Source: Lachnospiraceae bacterium
Lineage (GTDB): Bacteria; Bacillota; Clostridia; Lachnospirales; Lachnospiraceae
Reading direction: 5' to 3'
Length of the DNA: 44,634 nt
NCBI GenBank assembly: GCA_022769625.1
Contig: JALEJP010000070.1
Coordinates: 1-44,634, forward strand
Made by a program: the position numbers and the translations under genes. The notes under the pieces were generated by a model that ran no database searches, was not told the DNA's origin, and saw only the letters and a program-made list of their open reading frames with translations. Numbering within the stretch: the stretch's first letter is position 1; each line of letters opens with the position of its first letter. Below, in pieces: positions 42,513-44,634 of this stretch.

Positions 42513-43862
42513 TTAAATTATTTTCAGAGTAGAAACAGACAGGCAGGGGAAAATGAGATACTGCAGCAATGTCTGTTCTGTATGAACATTTTTGTAATTT
42601 CCCTGATAAGTCCCGGTTATCACAACATGATCACCCACAGCAGGAAGAGTACTTTGGGAAGTATAATAGTAAGTTGCATAGTAATAATTGGAGGTATTTT
42701 CCTCTGCCACTATGATCTGTATCATCTGAAGATCATAGTCAATGATTTGTTTCATAACCGTGCAGGATAAACGGAATTTCTGGTCAGCATAATGATAAGG
42801 ATATTTGATGATGTTTTCGTATTTTACGGTTCCTTTCTGGAAAGGAGCTTGTTCACCGGAGGTGTAATCGGCAGTAAAAAGTGCAAGGATGGGCATGGTA
42901 TTGCCAAATCTATCGGCCAGTGTATCTTCTTCTGTCTCTTCTTCTGAGTCGGTCTCCGATTCCTCTTCGTCTATTCCGTCGTCTGATGATGTGAGATTAT
43001 TATTTCCGGAAAGATCTTCTGTCTGCGCTTCCTCTTGGGTATCATTTGTCAGAGTTGTTGTGTCAAGATTGTGTATGTCTGAGATAAGTGCAGATGCACC
43101 GATACGGTCAGCGTCTTCTACAGATGCAGACTTTTTCAGAAAACCATACGCAGTGATTTCTTCTCCGACTTTCAGATTGGGGACGACAGCCTGAGCGTAT
43201 TTGTCTGGTTCCGTGTTTTTGTAAGTTCCGATATAAGAATGGTTATCGCGATCCGAAAGCTCAATGTAGGTGGATTCCAGATCTTCATATATGGATACTA
43301 CGGTACAGATGATTTTGACCGGGTTGATCAGAAGATCGGAGGAGGCATTCTGCATGCTTTGATAGTCTGCTTCCTGACTTTGTGATTTCAGCCATGTGAT
43401 CGTCCTTGACTGATAATAGTAGTCATAGCCGCTTAGATTTCCAGAGGCATCATACAGTTTTATACGGCCGTAAGGTTTTCCATTGCTGCAGGTATACGTA
43501 CGGTAACTGCCATCGGAGAAATGCTCTGTGACTTCACCGTTTATAAGCCCATCTTTGTATTCGGCTAAAAGCTTTGTTCCATCTGAGAAGTCGATGGATG
43601 CATCACCCTGCAGGAGTCCGTTTTCCCATGTTCCGGTGAGAATAAAATCCGAATCCGTTTCTTCAGACGTGAAGGTGAAGGTACCGGAACCATCAGGCTT
43701 CCTGTCTGTGTTTTCTCCGGTGTATTCACCGGAATAGGTGGAAGAAAGAACGTCCACAGATATCAGGGAAGATGATTCTTTGTTTCTGCTCGAGCAGGAG
43801 GTAAGAAAAAGCAGTGACAGAAACAGACATCCGAAGATGGGAAGATATTTTCTGCATGTCAT
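42513..43862 (-). CDS. Lipoprotein with MORN-like repeats and OB-like modules
   Basis: I recognise no named family. The 449-residue protein has a lipoprotein signal (hydrophobic 9-20, lipobox LTSC with Cys at about 23). Residues 45-150 hold MORN-like repeats (GSGTFTF, GTWENGLLQGDASIDFSDGT, YKDGLINGEVTEHFSDGS). Next comes a beta-rich module (IICTVVSIYEDLESTYIELSD), then a very acidic linker (about 275-318). A second beta-rich module (FRLSCTVMKQIIDYDLQMIQIIV, VGDHVVITGTYQGN) resembles the first; both look like OB folds. It should sit on the outer face of the membrane. GGAG lies about eleven bases before the ATG. The leader of roughly 270 bases carries a structured repeat. Confidence 0.75.
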   Translation of the reverse strand: MTCRKYLPIFGCLFLSLLFLTSCSSRNKESSSLISVDVLSSTYSGEYTGENTDRKPDGSGTFTFTSEETDSDFILTGTWENGLLQGDASIDFSDGTKLLAEYKDGLINGEVTEHFSDGSYRTYTCSNGKPYGRIKLYDASGNLSGYDYYYQSRTITWLKSQSQEADYQSMQNASSDLLINPVKIICTVVSIYEDLESTYIELSDRDNHSYIGTYKNTEPDKYAQAVVPNLKVGEEITAYGFLKKSASVEDADRIGASALISDIHNLDTTTLTNDTQEEAQTEDLSGNNNLTSSDDGIDEEESETDSEEETEEDTLADRFGNTMPILALFTADYTSGEQAPFQKGTVKYENIIKYPYHYADQKFRLSCTVMKQIIDYDLQMIQIIVAEENTSNYYYATYYYTSQSTLPAVGDHVVITGTYQGNYKNVHTEQTLLQYLIFPCLSVSTLKII

Positions 43863-43883
43863 ATTTGTATCAATCTCCTTATT

Positions 43884-44091
43884 TAATATTAAGATGTTGG
43901 GGTCAAAAGCCTTTGCCCCCCTGATACCTACGGATTTCTCCGCATTTCACGCTCTCGAAATCCTGAAAACATTCGAAATTCGCTCATTTTTCTACGAAAA
44001 ATGGCTACTTTCTCATGTTTTGCGGGTCCCAAAGTCATGCTTTTTCATGCAAGCATGAACAGCATGACCTTTTGACCCTGGTATCATATTA
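43884..44091. repeat. Structured element with inverted-repeat ends in the lipoprotein gene leader
   Basis: The outer ends TAATAT/ATATTA and the inner arms GGGTCAAAAG (43900-43909) and CTTTTGACCC (44069-44078) are reverse complements. Inside are further hairpins. CATTTTTC/GAAAAATG has a three-base loop, and 44034-44068 folds as GTCATGCT..TTCATGC against GCATGAA..AGCATGAC with a two-base loop. No coding frame is convincing. Its layout fits a mobile non-coding palindromic repeat of the MITE or REP kind, or a structured RNA leader. Confidence 0.65.
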
Positions 44092-44139
44092 AAAATAGCG
44101 GGCCGAAAGAATCCCGCAGTGGTTGTTTGAGTTTCTTAC

Positions 44140-44168
44140 ATTTTACTATAATATTTGGAACCCGTCAA
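44140..44168 (-). promoter_or_regulatory. Promoter of the MORN-like lipoprotein gene
   Basis: On the reverse strand TTGACG (44163-44168) and TAAAAT (44140-44145) are 17 bases apart. Transcription would run through the structured element and give a leader of about 270 bases. A GCGGG/CCCGC stem lies just downstream (plus-strand 44098-44117). Confidence 0.6.
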
Positions 44169-44294
44169 TAAACGTTCCGCAGAGACGGGGAGAAAGTAAC
44201 TGATAAAAAAGAACAGGATCTGATAATTTCAGACGTATAGAGGAAAAAGCATTATAAGAACGACGGAAGCAGCAGGGGATGGAAGTTGAAGGGC

Positions 44295-44324
44295 TTGATA
44301 TTATGTTTGCAGGTGTGGTATACT
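44295..44324 (+). promoter_or_regulatory. Promoter of the gene leaving the right window edge
   Basis: TTGATA (44295-44300) and TATACT (44319-44324) are 18 bases apart, with a TGG extended -10. The first clear start codon with a ribosome binding site for a long gene is about 290 bases further, at 44621. Confidence 0.6.
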
Positions 44325-44438
44325 TTTATGTATATGTAAAAGGTTGTTATTCGTGATGACAGAAGGCCTGTGGAGTGAGATTTCTGTTATCCTGGACAGC
44401 AGCAGTGTTCGGATGTGCTCTGTCCGGTTGGAAAAGGT

Positions 44439-44501
44439 ATGAATTATTATAACTGTTCAGAACAGGCCGAATCACTTGCTGATGAGGCCGTAAGAACATG
44501 A
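44439..44501 (+). CDS. Possible 20-codon leader peptide
   Basis: ATG 44439 follows GGAAAAGG and opens a 20-codon frame ending TGA at 44499-44501, inside the long leader of the last gene. A hydrophilic, acidic peptide would result. It matches nothing I know and could easily be chance; its only support is the ribosome binding site and its position. Confidence 0.25.
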   Translation: MNYYNCSEQAESLADEAVRT

Positions 44502-44512
44502 TTCAGGTGTGA

Positions 44513-44550
44513 GCAAACCCCATCGGCGCAGCCGATTTTCATGGGTTTGC
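44513..44550 (+). promoter_or_regulatory. Leader hairpin before the last gene
   Basis: GCAAACCC pairs with GGGTTTGC, enclosing ATCGGC/GCCGAT with a GCA loop. There is no T-run, so it is not a standard terminator. A smaller palindrome, CTGTTC-A-GAACAG, lies upstream at 44453-44465. No known riboswitch class is recognisable. Confidence 0.5.
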
Positions 44551-44620
44551 GAATCGTATCTGTGAAGGTACTGAACAGATATGAATTATAAAGGATATTA
44601 ATGTTAAAGTGGAGTGGAAA

Positions 44621-44634
44621 ATGAAGGGAAGCGA
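44621..44634 (+). CDS. Start of an unidentified gene (cut by window edge)
   Basis: ATG 44621 stands seven bases after GGAG and begins Met-Lys-Gly-Ser. Only four complete codons are in the window, so no product can be named. The promoter at 44295 and the long leader suggest a separately regulated gene. Confidence 0.4.

Noticed and set aside
43738-44058. 106-codon forward frame across the lipoprotein start and leader
   Set aside because: It is antisense to the lipoprotein N-terminus and crosses the structured repeat, with no family match.
44476-44500. CTGATGA-like sequence resembling a hammerhead ribozyme core
   Set aside because: The following stem II and GAAA box are not present in the required order, so the fold cannot form.

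Overview
The window looks like a chromosomal segment from a Gram-positive clostridial gut bacterium, most likely family Lachnospiraceae. I infer this from the moderate-to-low GC content, strong AGGAGG-type ribosome binding sites, frequent GTG/TTG starts, Firmicutes-type promoters, a GAAC-N4-GTTC LexA (DinR) box, cdaA-cdaR, RecD2, Mbl/MreB, and a CDP-ribitol/teichoic-type gene set. No rRNA, tRNA or CRISPR array is visible.

Positions 1-5075 are mobile and eroded DNA. They hold the first 42 codons of an IS630-type transposase, an ISL3-type insertion sequence with imperfect 25-bp ends and a frameshifted transposase, and a beheaded mazF-like toxin fragment whose 5' part is missing at the IS junction. 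A small excisionase-like protein and two consecutive full-length tyrosine recombinases follow. Positions 5076-5376 carry a promoter with an SOS box, then a 186-bp segment bounded by perfect 12-bp inverted repeats that ends at the uvrB ribosome binding site.

Positions 5377-18828 are mostly housekeeping. uvrB-uvrA (nucleotide excision repair) end in a strong terminator. mreB/mbl-recD2-comF is a likely operon. Two membrane proteins of unknown role precede cdaA (c-di-AMP synthase), cdaR and an HPr phosphocarrier gene, closed by a terminator.

Positions 18843-44634 are a cell-envelope region. A divergent pair, an L,D-transpeptidase and an N-acetylmuramoyl-L-alanine amidase, share the same aromatic wall-binding repeats. 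A polymer locus follows: rfbD, two membrane proteins, an initiating sugar-phosphate transferase, glycosyltransferases, CDP-polyol phosphotransferases, a TagGH-like ABC exporter and the CDP-ribitol pair tarI-tarJ. It also encodes a polyol phosphotransferase/GT2 fusion, a polyprenyl-phosphate glycosyltransferase, a two-domain glycosyltransferase, UDP-galactopyranose mutase (glf) and a DUF2142-like membrane protein. Together they suggest a lipid-linked ribitol-phosphate glycopolymer, possibly containing galactofuranose and rhamnose, built inside and exported by the ABC transporter.

The right end holds a MORN-like lipoprotein gene with a long leader that contains a highly structured, inverted-repeat-bounded element. 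It is followed by the structured leader and first codons of a gene that runs off the window.

The observations most worth checking are the inverted-repeat segment and composition shift at uvrB next to the paired recombinases, the ribitol-phosphate polymer locus with its fusion enzyme, and the structured repeat at the right end.
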